From positions 7,756,090 to 7,820,089 of the forward strand of contig CM040421.1 of the NCBI GenBank assembly GCA_022702705.1: 64,000 nucleotides of DNA, in the 5' to 3' direction. This document shows, piece by piece, positions 10,693 to 22,219 of this stretch. Position numbers and translations under genes: made by a program. Position 1 is the stretch's first letter. Every line of letters begins with the position of its first letter. This stretch comes from Papilionanthe hookeriana x Papilionanthe teres. Its lineage: Eukaryota > Streptophyta > Magnoliopsida > Asparagales > Orchidaceae. Below the pieces are notes generated by a model. It was not told the origin of the DNA, did no database searches, and saw only the letters and a list, made by a program, of their open reading frames with translations.

Positions 10693-12535
10693 TGATCCAC
10701 CTGATATTTATACTTACAAATATGATATGAAAATAGGCAACATCACAAAAAACTTGATCCCGCCGGATATATATATGCTGATGATTTTGATTTATAATGT
10801 GGATACTATGCAAGTATATGTATCGTTTATCAAGTAATATATGAATTTCTGATTAAGCCCCGAGATATTGAACCCATAGGGAAAGGATGAAAATTTGTAA
10901 CGGAATTAGAAAATTATCTTTTTACTTTTTGTAATGGTTTTTTGAAAAGTATGTCTTGATTTTAAAAAGTTTTGAAATTTGATTTGTCTTTTGAAATTTC
11001 CTTAATAAAATGTTAAGCAATAAATTAAAATTATAATAACTAATAACACTGTATGTAAAACACTATTAACTATAATATCTTTTTCTTTCCTTTTATGAAG
11101 TAGTAATAATTATCAAAGTATTGTTGTGGAAGTATTTAAATTTGTTGTGACAGATAGAAGCAAATGTGTTCCTTACCCTTACTTGGTTCTATAAAGAACA
11201 TAGGTTAATTTGAAATTTTTATCATTTTGAACATGGTTAGGCAGGGAAGATACCAGTCTCTCACTCTAGAGTTCCCTCGATTCCCATCAACTAAAGGATA
11301 ACTTCTCATAACAAAACTCAAAACTTCAAACTAAATTAGGAGGTTTTTGCCTGTCACTCTAAAATCCTCTAATTTTACTCCCTTCCATAAAAATATCTTC
11401 TAATATTACATTCAATTATATGGACTACAATTCTCACCCATATAATTGCATGTGATTCTTACTAACTTTTATGAGACAATACCGCATTGGATCTTACATA
11501 ATCTCAAGAAATTCTACAACTTAACGAAGCTAAATTAAGAAGTAAACAAAGTTTTCGAATCAATCTTCACAACTTCTTCCAACTTTAAACACTTATACAT
11601 TCCACAACAATTCTTCATAAACTAATTACTTCTCCATTTAAGAAAGAAAAAGATAAAGTAAACTACTCAGAATGCATTGAGAAAATACAAAAATACATTG
11701 ATTTGAAATTAAAAACCATAAGAAAAACAGTAAAAAAATAAGTATTAATTAAAAAAACTAAATATAAGAACAAAAGTAAACACTTCTATGAAAATTCTCT
11801 CCACAAGACTCAGGAAGCTCCTCTGAAACTTTAACTCTTCAGTAAACTACTCCTCAGAGCAGATCTCCCAACTCCGATGACTCAGAATAAACTTCAGACT
11901 TTAATATAAACTAAATTAAAAAAAGAAAAGAAGTTGGAAGAAGAAGACTTCACTCCGACTCTTTTCTCCTTTCTACTCTCTACTCTTACTCTTAATAAAA
12001 ACTCTCACAAAATAAAAGTAAAATACTGTAAAAACTCTCTTCAAAATGCAAGTGGAAGAGCAAAAGAAAGAAAGAACCCTTCAAAATGCAAAGGAAGAGC
12101 CCCTTTTTCTTTCCTATGACTCTCTTTAAATATTAAACCAAAAGGTGCCTTGGTGTCTCTTCAAAATGTGTCCGGATTCAATGTATCTACCAATGAATGC
12201 ACCCCTTCATTCAAACTTGCCGCCGAAAGGAAGATATGAAAGTTACCACCAAGAGTTGCATCCCACCCCTTTGAAAATGGTGGCAAATTCAATTTAATCT
12301 CGATTTTTAACTATGGCGGCTAAGCGCCGGCTCAGCGGCGCTTAGCCGCGAGTGCCAAAATTTTGATTTTTCATTTTTTTGCTCCAAATTTGATCCAATT
12401 TTGCTTCTTTCATCATGACCATCCATTTTCATCATATCTGCAAGAAAAACACAAAATATCTTCCATTAAAGTGCAATATCATTAAAAATAGGTATAAAAA
12501 TGTGCATAAAAATACTATATATTTTAGGTGTATCA
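10693..12535 (-). mobile_element. Solo LTR, Athila family A (1843 bp), inside LTR of B
   Basis: It starts TGATCC and ends GGTGTATCA. It is flanked by a perfect 5-bp duplication CTCAT (10688-10692 and 12536-12540). Joining the flanks restores the LTR sequence seen in the intact partner (GTGCTCATG near 29660). It matches the LTR of element A throughout. The 61-codon frame at 11934-12119 inside it is not a gene. Confidence 0.92.
12316..12349. repeat. GC-rich hairpin in the LTR (14-bp perfect stem)
   Basis: Left arm GCGGCTAAGCGCCG (12316-12329), 6-nt loop, right arm CGGCGCTTAGCCGC (12336-12349). It stands out in an otherwise AT-rich LTR and lies 186 bp from the LTR end. Hairpins of the same kind occur at 13732-13755 and 44185-44221. 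Confidence 0.9.
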
Positions 12536-12540
12536 CTCAT
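12536..12540. repeat. Target-site duplication CTCAT, right
   Basis: Perfect match to 10688-10692. Confidence 0.88.
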
Positions 12541-13731
12541 GTACACTGGTATTTCTCACAAAGTGTGTGCATCATTTTATTAATATAGGGCTCTATTGAG
12601 TCTGGATTGTTGATCCTTTAGAAAAAGAGGTAATGAATCTTTTATCAAACGTTCTAGTCTACTGCTTTTAGGTCATGGTTTAGAATTGTGATTAAGTTAA
12701 AGTTCTACAAACTACTACTAAAATATTTCAATTAGTCTAATATTAAAACCTACCTATCTTAATTGGAATGGTGATTATTCAGATATAAAACTAATCTCTC
12801 TTGTGATGATGTAAGCGATTGTGTAGGAATAGATACTTCAAATTGCAATTGTGGCTAGTGACAAATAGTAGAAATTTTCTACTTTACCCTCTCCAGGGTG
12901 CATAAAGTAGTTTGGTTAAACTAATTTTAATTTGTTAAATCCCAATTTGAACCCATCAAGACCTATTTCCCTATTTATTTGCATCGCCCAATGGATTATT
13001 TTCCTTCACCCAGTAGTTCGATGTGAATACTCTAATCATTACTCAATCGGACTTACGAGTCATAATGGATTACAACAAGTTTTAACAGTTTATAGCCACT
13101 AAGAAATGAAAATTAAGTTTTGAAGAATATTCATCACATTAATGTTTAAAAATCAATTATGTAAGCATCTTAACATCTTACACATTCAACTTATTCATCA
13201 CAAGAGAAAGGTAAGAAAGATTTACCCACTATACATGAAGAAAATACCACAAATCATCATCTTATAACGAAACAAATCCATTAGAATTGTGTTTAAAAAT
13301 ATTACAAGACAATAGAAAGCACAATACTTAGCTTTTTCCCTGAGAAAAAAAGATGAAAATCTCCTCCACAAAAGGTTTCCAAGTGCTCCCTACAATACTG
13401 AGTATATCCCTTTACAAATTTCTCTGTAATTCCTCTTCAATCTATCTAAGAAAGTTGAAAATATAATCCCTAGATTTACACTACAAGTCCTCTAACTTCT
13501 TAGACTTCCCAAGGCCTCATAATACTTAAAAGCCTCCTCTAACACTGCTTAAATCAACTACATAACTCCCCAAGTCATTCTGAAGTAACTGCAGAAAACT
13601 GCTCAGCAACTGTCCAGCGCCTTAGCGCCACAAAGTTAGGTTTTCTTGGGTGGGTTTTGGTGTTTAGATGCCACAAGGATGGTGCCAAGGCACTTGGGTG
13701 GAGCCCTTGGAGCCCAAAGATTGGCGCCTAA

Positions 13732-13755
13732 AGACTGGCGCCTAGGCGCCAGTCT
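13732..13755. repeat. 24-bp perfect palindrome in the LTR of B
   Basis: Self-complementary over 24 bp, centred on GGCGCCTAGGCGCC, 179 bp from the LTR end. Related copies AGCGCCTTAGCGCC (about 13616-13629) and TTGGCGCCTAAAG (from about 13721) lie just upstream. The partner LTR has a mutated version near 30825-30850. Confidence 0.9.
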
Positions 13756-13934
13756 GTTTCTCTTCAATATGATCTTTTTTGACTTTGCTTTGCTCCATTT
13801 TAGCTCCGCTTCGCTCCATATGTTTTACTCATTATACCTGCAAGAAAACACAAATATGAATTTCTATAAAGTGCAATTTCATTCATAAAACAGTGCAAAA
13901 AGTAAAGGAATTTAAGCATGCTTTAATACACATT

Positions 13935-13952
13935 AAAATCCCTCAAACTTAA
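13935..13952 (-). other. Polypurine tract of Athila B
   Basis: On the minus strand AAGTTTGAGGGATTT abuts the 3' LTR. The equivalent in element A (44403-44418) is AAGTTTGGGGGATTT-like, so both use the same tract. Confidence 0.7.
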
Positions 13953-15215
13953 TCGTCCTCAAATAAGACTAGTATTTTAAAATTAATTTTATTAACTTGA
14001 GGAAGTAGGTTTCATTAAAAGCGTCAGCAATTTTTTGTTGGGAATGCCTAGTGTAACTTAAGAAAATATCTAGTAAATCATATAACTAGGGTATATGAAA
14101 ATTTTGTATTCAACTTTGAAATCCAGATGTTCTATCAACTTTTGAAAAACATTGATATTTTTTACCCTTAGGATCTTTAGGAAGTATAGAAAATAGAATT
14201 AAAGAACTCTATTTATAAAGATTAACTAATACTTTTTGAAATATAAACAAGTTTAGGATAGTTAAAAAGTCTTTAGCTTTAACAAGAGTTAAGTGAATCT
14301 AATTTTTGATTAGGCTTTTCCTCAAGCTTTTCCTCCATTATATATTTTTTTATCCTCAAATTTTATATTTTCTTTTCTTGAGGATCTTTTCACTACTTAA
14401 TGCATCTATAGGTGGATTATTGTATCAGAGTAGGACTTTAATAATTTTGAATCTCACTCTCATCTCCTTAAAGTACAACCTATTAATTTCCCTCACTTTT
14501 ACAACATTTTCAAAATTAAAAGCATTGGTTGAATTAAGTTTTTAATATAGACTCAATTCTTATAAAATGTAAATCTAAGGATTCCTAGTTCTTCAAATAT
14601 GCAACTCTTTTCTACAATAATAAGTAAAATCAATTTACATGTTTCCAACAAGATAACTCTGAAGCAGTCTTATTTACATAGAATTTCAATTAAATATACT
14701 GTCATTCCTATAATCAAAATTGAAATAATCTAATGTTAGCACAACATACCTCAACTTCTTTTATAAACATAACAATTTTATGTTCGGGTTAATGAGGACA
14801 AATAAAGTTAAGCTTCTTTTTTAAAAACAATTTCTCCTCCGAAACATAATTTTTTCTTTTGTTTTTTAGCATTTATAACATTCAACACAAAAATATAAGC
14901 AAAGTGAAAATTAAATTCAATTACTTTCTACCACATGAGTTTGTCATAAAAAATGTACAAGTATAAATAGAAAATACAAGTATGGAGTAGTAAGTAAATC
15001 TCAGTTCAACAGGTTTAACATGAAATCTACATTAAAATAACTACAATATTACGATAGACAAGTTCTCATAAAGTTTAGAGCAATAATAAATACTAATCAA
15101 GTACATCCATAACATCAACGACAAGTGAAAAGGTCCAGAACAACAGAACAAAAGTAAATCCAACAATACTACAATAAGGAAATTAAAGACATCAAGTACA
15201 TCACATCAATATAAG
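13953..15215. other. Non-coding 3' region of Athila B
   Basis: AT-rich sequence between the third ORF and the polypurine tract. It parallels 44420-45965 in element A, including 'tttttgattaggc' near 14305 and 44780. No credible ORF; the frame 14306-14545 is a low-complexity T-rich shadow. Confidence 0.55.
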
Positions 15216-16625
15216 AATCTACTCCTCCTCTTCATCATCATCAACATCACCACCAGCTTCAACATCAGAAACTCCTCTGAATTCTCCTTCATTGCCTTGC
15301 TCTGCTCATATAACTAAAAAGGAGGATATGCAGGAAACTCCACTATTTTGCAAACCCAATCCACTAATTTTTTTGTACATTTCTATTTAATCAGCTCAAA
15401 ATTGAGCTCAATGGCTAAATTGCGTTTTGTTTTGAAAATCTAAGTGCAATAAATGATCTTTGAGTCTGTATAACTCACCACATATAATTTTCAAGTCATC
15501 CCCTAATCTTTTCAATTGTTGTGCAAATTTTTCTCTTTGAGTAGGAGGATGTGATGGAAAAGAAGTACAAGAGCTACCCTTATCTGATTGTTTTCCAACA
15601 TTAGCATGCCAACTATATAACTCAATTTTTGCTACTGAGATTAGTTTTATGGGACGAAGAATCTTCTCTTCATTACTAACATCAACTGCAGAATGTTGGC
15701 ATAAGGAAAGGATAATAGATGGATGACCTAAACCAAGAGTTGATCCTACCTCTTTGGTATTAACTATAGAATAATGGATGATAGAACTAACATTAATAGG
15801 ATCGTCTCATTGAATAAAATAATTTAAACGGACGTGATCGATAGTTACATCACTAGTGTTTGTCGACAAAATTAATTTGGTTAAAATGGAGAAATTACAA
15901 GTCTTAGATATTCCATTTAATTTAGAAGCAGAAAATTTGGTTGGATCACTCTCACTACCCTTCCACTTTCCTCTAACATCAGTTTAAAAGTTAATAACTT
16001 CATCAAGAAGATCTTTAATTAAAGGAGTATCATAACAAGTACAAGGAGAAATATTACTCAAAGACAAATATGCATTGATAGAAGAGGGGAAAATATCTAC
16101 ATATGTTCCTCTCACAAAAACAAATCCATACCAAGGTTCAAGTAGAATTTAATAAAATGCTCTTACAGTGGCTATTACAGCAACAGAGGTATTAAACCAG
16201 ATTTTCCCCCACTTCTTGCCAGTAATTATTCTTTCCACATCTCCCCCAAGACTAACAAATCCTCGCACATAAATTATTTTCATTGATATTAAGAGGTCGT
16301 AATATCACAACTTAGCGTTGATGCTCACAAATTTCTTCCTATCAAAAGAAACTTTCCTATGCCTCTCATAGTTTTGGGTTCCATAGGATAAGTGAGATAT
16401 GCAATTGAGATGGGATCAAATGTATGATATAAATGACTAAATCTGCTAATTAATAGCTTAATCAACTCTCCCCAAGGAATTCTCTGCTTCTCCATAGTTT
16501 TCCCAAGAAACCCATAGGTTTCTTGGATTAAGAACTCAAATGAAAGGTCGAGAGATAGAAATTTACCTAAGGTGATAATTTCCACTCTCGAAAGCTCAAG
16601 AACTAGCTCAAATGCAAAGGAAAAG
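15216..16625 (-). pseudogene. Athila B third ORF (env-like / plant transposon protein domain)
   Basis: Degenerate minus-strand frame downstream of integrase. The first piece, 16325-16585 (86 codons), contains IPWGELIKLLISRFSHLYHTF. Further left a piece reading GLGHPSIILSLCQHSAVDVSNEEKILRPI aligns with GMGFPSLIHSICEQSGVKF in element A. The end near 15220-15245 encodes a run of acidic residues, as in A. Athila elements carry such an ORF after pol, historically called env-like and resembling the 'putative plant transposon protein' domain. Many stops. No signal peptide or clear transmembrane segment could be identified. Confidence 0.65.
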
Positions 16626-17620
16626 GATACTTAAAGTTTCATTCTCTAATCATCAGAGAAGATTCAGGAAGGAGCTCATACATAAATGACATAAACCGAG
16701 GTGGTTTGGATGGGTTTTATCGAGTAGGATGGTTGGTGCCTACGCTCTAGGGTGTAGCGCCTTGGTGTCGGGTTACTGGCACCTAGGCGCTTGTTCACAT
16801 ATTGAGGCATTTTGGTGCTATGTGTTCCCAGGCCTTGGTGCACGATCTAAATTTGGCTTCGGTCATTTAATTTGAATTTTTTATTGTCCTCAAATCTTTA
16901 ATCACACTAGTAAAAACACAAAAAATAGATAAATGAGGTTAACTCTACCTCTTTCTAATCACACATCCCTTCTATACTTCCAATTTCTAACAGAATCTCC
17001 TTCTGATGAACTACTGGGTGCTTTTATATATTTGTATAGGGTCAAAAGCATGGACAAGATTGTCTATAATATGTTTGCTTATGAGTTCCCAACCTACGAT
17101 ATTGCCTCATCCCCTTAAGCATGCACCTCTAATAGTAAATATGAATAATGTCAAAATCATCCTCATGTTCTTCTACAAGCTAGTTTATTGGACCCACTTG
17201 ATGAAAAACAAGGTCAAATAAAAGAAGTAATAGAATTGAGATGAATCTCTCCTACGTCCAACCTCATCATGTCTCTAGTAAATCTTTGAGTTTGATTGAG
17301 AACTAAGCAATAATGGACTCGTTAATCTAACTACCACCAGAGATCAAATAAAAGTCTTATCACAACAAGAAGATAAAGAATCACCACCCTCATGACTACA
17401 AAAATGAAAGAAATCCATCACAAAGCTAAATAATCAACAAGCAACAAAAAAATCCAATCCATAACAAACAAGAACACAATGCACTACAAATAAAAACAAA
17501 CTTAGGTTGCATCCCAAGAACAACTTGGTTTAACATAATCAGCTCAATAAATTTAGATGCTTATTCAGGTTAACCCAGCATTCTAACCTTATTAATTATA
17601 GTTCTTTCTCCACCTATGTA
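16626..17620. other. Spacer between integrase and third ORF of B
   Basis: Contains GCGC-rich repeats near 16735-16795 (TAGCGCC, CACCTAGGCGC). Otherwise no feature; the plus-strand frames at 16933-17221 overlap each other in different phases and look random. Confidence 0.45.
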
Positions 17621-17624
17621 AGGT

Positions 17625-18580
17625 TTAAGTTTGTCCGTTCATTTTAAACACCTTACCACTTTTAGGATCCTTATTATTGATTGCACTGAAAGAATAAACT
17701 TTAAATACAATAAATGAACATGACCACCTAGACTTAAGTTTTCTAGGAAATAATATTAATCTTGTATTATACAATAAAATCATAAGTACAAGTTCAATAT
17801 CTTTCCTATGCATCTTTCGATAGTGCCAATTTTTCATCTTTCCTTTATAATTTTTTGCATTTTCATATGATTCTTGTCTAATTTCTTTGACTTTATTTAG
17901 TTGAAATAATCTCTTCTCACCAACTTCTTTCAAGATATAATTAAATTCCTTAAAAACGCAATAAGCTTTATGTTATAATTGCACTGGCAAGTGACAAGCT
18001 TTTCGAAAGAATGAGCCTATATGGAGACATTCCTATTGGAGTTTTGTAATCATTCTCATAAGCCCATAATGCATCATCTAGTCTTAAAGGCCAATAATTT
18101 CTACCAGGATTGATAGTCTTTTCTAAAAATCACTTGATTTCTCTGTTAGATACTTCTGCTAATCCACTAGTTTGAGGATGATATGATGCGTCCATTTTAT
18201 GTTTAATTCCATATTTACCAACTAGTGTCTCAATTTTTCTATTCTTAAATGACTTTCTCCATCTCTAATGATCATTCTAGGCATGCCAAATATACAAAAG
18301 AATTTTTTCTTTAAAAGTTTAACTACAATTTGAGCATCACAGTTTGGAAGAGCTACCGCCTCAATCCATTTTGAGACATATTCCATAGCTATCAGAATAT
18401 ATAAAATTTCAAAAGATGGTACAAATGGTCGCACAAAATCTAAACCCCAAACATCAAAAATCTCAATCCCCAAAGTAAAATTTAGGGTCATTTCATGTCA
18501 CTTAGATATATTGCATACTCTCTGGCATTTATCAATAGTTTTTATGTATATATCTAGATCCCTAAAGAGAGAAGGCTAAT
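17625..18580 (-). pseudogene. Athila B integrase remnant
   Basis: Two readable blocks. The catalytic core block, 18222-18491, has EIFDVWGLDF (first catalytic Asp kept), YVSKWIEAVALPNCDAQ, and IIRDGESH (second Asp kept, context altered). The C-terminal block, 17625-17933, has GEKRLFQLNKVKEIR, YENAKNYKGKMKNWH and KLKSRW, typical of the Athila integrase C-terminus. Stops and frameshifts separate the blocks (17940-18220 carries the catalytic-Glu region in broken form). Non-functional. Confidence 0.85.
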
Positions 18581-18899
18581 AATATCCAGATTGCAAAATT
18601 TAAATGTAGTTCTATCAACGCCAAAATGTCTCACAAATAAGAACATGTCATTTTTTAATAATTTTATGGGTTTTTCTAAGGGTACACATCTTATAACAAC
18701 TTTATTCTTACATCTTTTATACGAATATGAGTCATCCTAAAATTAATATCTAGCATCACGAATGAAATTTTTTCATTGGTGGTACGTTAATCCATAGGGC
18801 ATAATATCACTAACAATAAAATTCACTATGTCAGCATACCACATAATGTACCACTCAGTAATAACAAATTATTTCTCATCGGGAAAATTCTAATTAATT

Positions 18900-19480
18900 T
18901 TATTTTCATATGTGTACAAAATTTCATATTCCAGTATGGATAAATGGACAACAATTTGATTATCAGAATCTTTCCTATCTACTACTTCGATATCGAACTT
19001 CCAAATTAATAGGGCCCATCAAATTAATCTTGGTTTAGCGTCCTTCTTCTACATAAGATATCTAATAACAAAATAATAAGTATGAGCAATAGATTTTGTT
19101 CCAACTAAATAGGATCTAGAATTATCAAAAGCAAATTCTTTAGCCAATAATTCCTTCTCAATTGTAGGATAATTGATTTGAGTTTCATTAAAGGTTTTAC
19201 TGGCATAATATATTGCTTTAAAAATTTTATCGTGTCCTTATCATAAAACTGCCCCAATTGCAGTCACTAGCATCAAACATTAGCTAAAATGGTCTTTCCC
19301 AGTCAGGAAAGACTATAATAGGAGTTGTGACTAATTTCTCATTCAATATATTAAAGACATTTAGACAATCTTAATAAAAATTAAATAAGAGATCCTTTTC
19401 TAAAAAATGGCATAAAGGCTTAACGATTTTGGAGAAATCCTCTATATATCACCTATAAAATCCAACATATCCCAAAAAAC
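18900..19480 (-). pseudogene. Athila B RNase H / connection remnant
   Basis: Minus-strand translation gives ASDCNWGSFMI near 19225-19265, matching the DASD...GAVL start of gypsy RNase H. This is followed by equivalents of the NEKELLA and DAKPRLI segments in broken frames towards 19000. Element A has lost the first of these segments by deletion. Confidence 0.65.
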
Positions 19481-20203
19481 TTCTAAATCCCATAACTTTA
19501 ATAGGTGGAGGTAGTTTTTCAGTTACATGAATCTTTGTTTGGTCTACTTCCACGCCTTTTTAAGATCTCCTACGATCATGAATTGATTTTTCTCCCAATT
19601 GAGAACAATGTTAGTCTCTTCACTGTGTTTTAGCATCTTCGCTAAATGACTTAAACATTAACGAAATGATTACCGCACACTGAGAATTTGTCCTTTAAAA
19701 CTTTTCTCCCTTACTCAATCAAGTCACAGAAAATATACATCATGCACCTTTAAAAAGTTGCAGGTGCGTTACATAACCCAAATGTCATTCTTTTAAAAGA
19801 AAAAGCCCCATAAAGACTTATGAATGTATTCCTTTCTTGATCCTCAAGAGCTATAGGTATTTGATGATATCTAGAATATCCATCTAGAAGGCAAACATAT
19901 TTGTATACAACATCAGATCTGGAAAGGGTAAAGAAAAAAGATCATTCATAGTGGCTATGTTCAATTTCATATAATCTATGCAAGTTCACCACCTAGTGAC
20001 ATGTATAGTTGGAATTAGTTCATTCTGTTCATTTATAGTCACTTTAACTCCCCATTTTTTAGGAACACAATGGATGGGGATAACCCAAGCACTATATGAT
20101 ATAGGATAGATAATACCTGCATCTGGCCACTTTATTTCATTTTTGACAACATCATTCATAATTGGATTTAATCTCTTTTAAGGATCTACCCGGGTGTCAG
20201 TGC
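19481..20203 (-). pseudogene. Athila B reverse transcriptase, C-terminal part
   Basis: From the repeat E boundary the frame reads KRLNPIMNDVV, GIIYPI...SAWV, HCVPKK and GVKVTINE, the start of the RT fingers/palm and collinear with 50735-50950 in element A. Near 19665-19700 the catalytic box that reads FMDDF in element A is LKDKF, so the second Asp is lost. Several stops. The N-terminal continuation is displaced to 26735 and beyond by repeat E. Confidence 0.8.
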
Positions 20204-22198
20204 AAAGGGTTTGTTTAGATTTAATTTATATAAATATAAAGATAAAAGTTTGGAAAATGTAGTGTTAATTTTAAAATACGAAATCAAACCGATCTCATAT
20301 ATGCAATATTTTAGATAATCAAGCACTGCACCACAAGCCATGTCTCTATCAAGAAGAATGGATACATTACTTGGTGGTGAGGTTTGATCAAATAAACTAA
20401 AGAATTCATGACATTTATTTGGTCTGCGAACCATTTAAGTTGACTGACAATTTCCCCTATCTAATATAAAAGAATTAGATAAGGTTTATATTAATCTGGG
20501 GTCTTTAATTTTCCTATAAGGCCAAGCCCCTATAGTTAATTACATCTTAGATAACTAAATTCGCCTAAGAAAACTCTTGATATAGATCAGGAAATATTGT
20601 CTTCATGACTTCCAAAAGGTATTATTCTTTAAATTAATATGATAATAAGTAATACAATAGGTTAGTGGCTTAAGTTTCAAAACAGTTATTGTAGGAGTCA
20701 AAGGAAAAGAAGACTGGGGAAAAGACATAGATCCGAAAAAATTTCATTGTTTTCCCAAGCTATCCTATGGTTTATCTTTAATTTGAGATAGTTATTTGGT
20801 GTTTCATCTTGCCAATTTTTATTTATTTAGGGATTACATTCACTTGATATTGATAATTTGAATACCCTGGAAGATAGGAGGATTTATGTCATATCGGATG
20901 GCGACCTCGAAACCTAAGACGAGTTAGGGATTGTATTGCATGAGGTGCAAAGGCCTAAAGGGATAAAGTGAGGATTTATGCTGCACTAGGCAAACTACCT
21001 TGAAGTCCTATGGTGATTTGTTTTTTTTTAATGAATTTTTTCTATTGAAGATGGTTGTGCTGCCCACTATGCATGTTCGTCAAAGCAGGTTTAGTTTTAG
21101 AATGGCAAATCGAAGTGATGCGGGAAGTGTCATATTTTGGAAATGCTTAAATTGAGGTGTCTTAATGTATTATTAAAGGAATGTTTAAGTTGATTATAGC
21201 GACACCGGTTAGGATCCCACAGTTCCCTCATTTCGGCACCACTATTTTCTTTAGATTCACTTAGTCCAGATAAATTGACCAAATTTAACTAAAGGAATTT
21301 AGTACTTTCATTCAGATCGTGGGAAATCTCGTTAGTAACTGTAGGTTGCCTCCTCCTAGAGATTCCCGATCATGTGATATAGACATTTTAATTTAGTTTC
21401 ACTTGTGATTTTTGTTTTGTTTGTGATTAAATTTTGAATTCTCTAATATTTTGACTGTTATGACAATGAATTTTCTCTTGTGTTGTATTAATTTTTATTT
21501 TGGTTTCAGTTTTAGTTTTGTGGCTATCCTAAAAGTTTTGGCTTTCATGCATGGTGAAGTTCTTATTTAACATACAAGCTTACAATAAAGAAAGTGCAGG
21601 AAAAAAAGATGCTGTAATTTTATAAAAGTGTATCTGTCGAATCTTCTCGTTCCTTTACCTAAAACTCTTGTATCTTTTGCAGTAAACATTTATAGTGTGT
21701 AGCAAATTAAAGCCTACAAATAGGTTCATCAGAAGCCTACCAAACCCTATGTTGGGCTCTATTTATTCATTTGAGAGATGTCTTCCTTTAATAAGTATAA
21801 TAGGTTCAATTGTCCTACAAGATATCCAGAAGACTTATGAAAAGATCTAGAGAGTCTCTAGATATTCCACAAACTTTTTGAACTTTCTTGAGTTCATTTG
21901 AACTTATCCTACTTACTCAATGGTTCACCTATTTCATACCCGTATGCTTAGTGAATTTAATGTTTTGACTATCCAAAAAAAGGGGTAATTATCACTTGAA
22001 ATTTCATTCATAAGTTATGTGAGTAAAGACCCTTAGGGGCAAGTTGGTTTATAAAGAAATTTAGCCAGATTTAGTTTGAAAGTGAACTTGTAGCATTTCG
22101 AAAGTGTTTGATATTAATTAAACTTTCTTTTCTAAACATCATTAGTCAATTTTTAATTAAGCCTAGTTTCACTAGAAAGCCCTTAAGACTTTAGTCGT

Positions 22199-22219
22199 TA
22201 TATATATATATATATATAG
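22199..22219. repeat. (TA)n microsatellite
   Basis: Short TA run inside repeat E. Confidence 0.85.

Larger units (their letters stand above)
10586..13934 (-). mobile_element. 3' LTR of Athila B (interrupted)
   Basis: It starts TAATCCACCCC (TG mutated to TA; the other LTR has TGATCCACACC) and ends ACACATTA where the partner has CGCATCA. The solo LTR at 10693-12535 plus one TSD copy interrupts it; removing them leaves about 1.5 kb, matching the 1470-bp partner. It contains a 24-bp perfect palindrome at 13732-13755. Confidence 0.85.
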
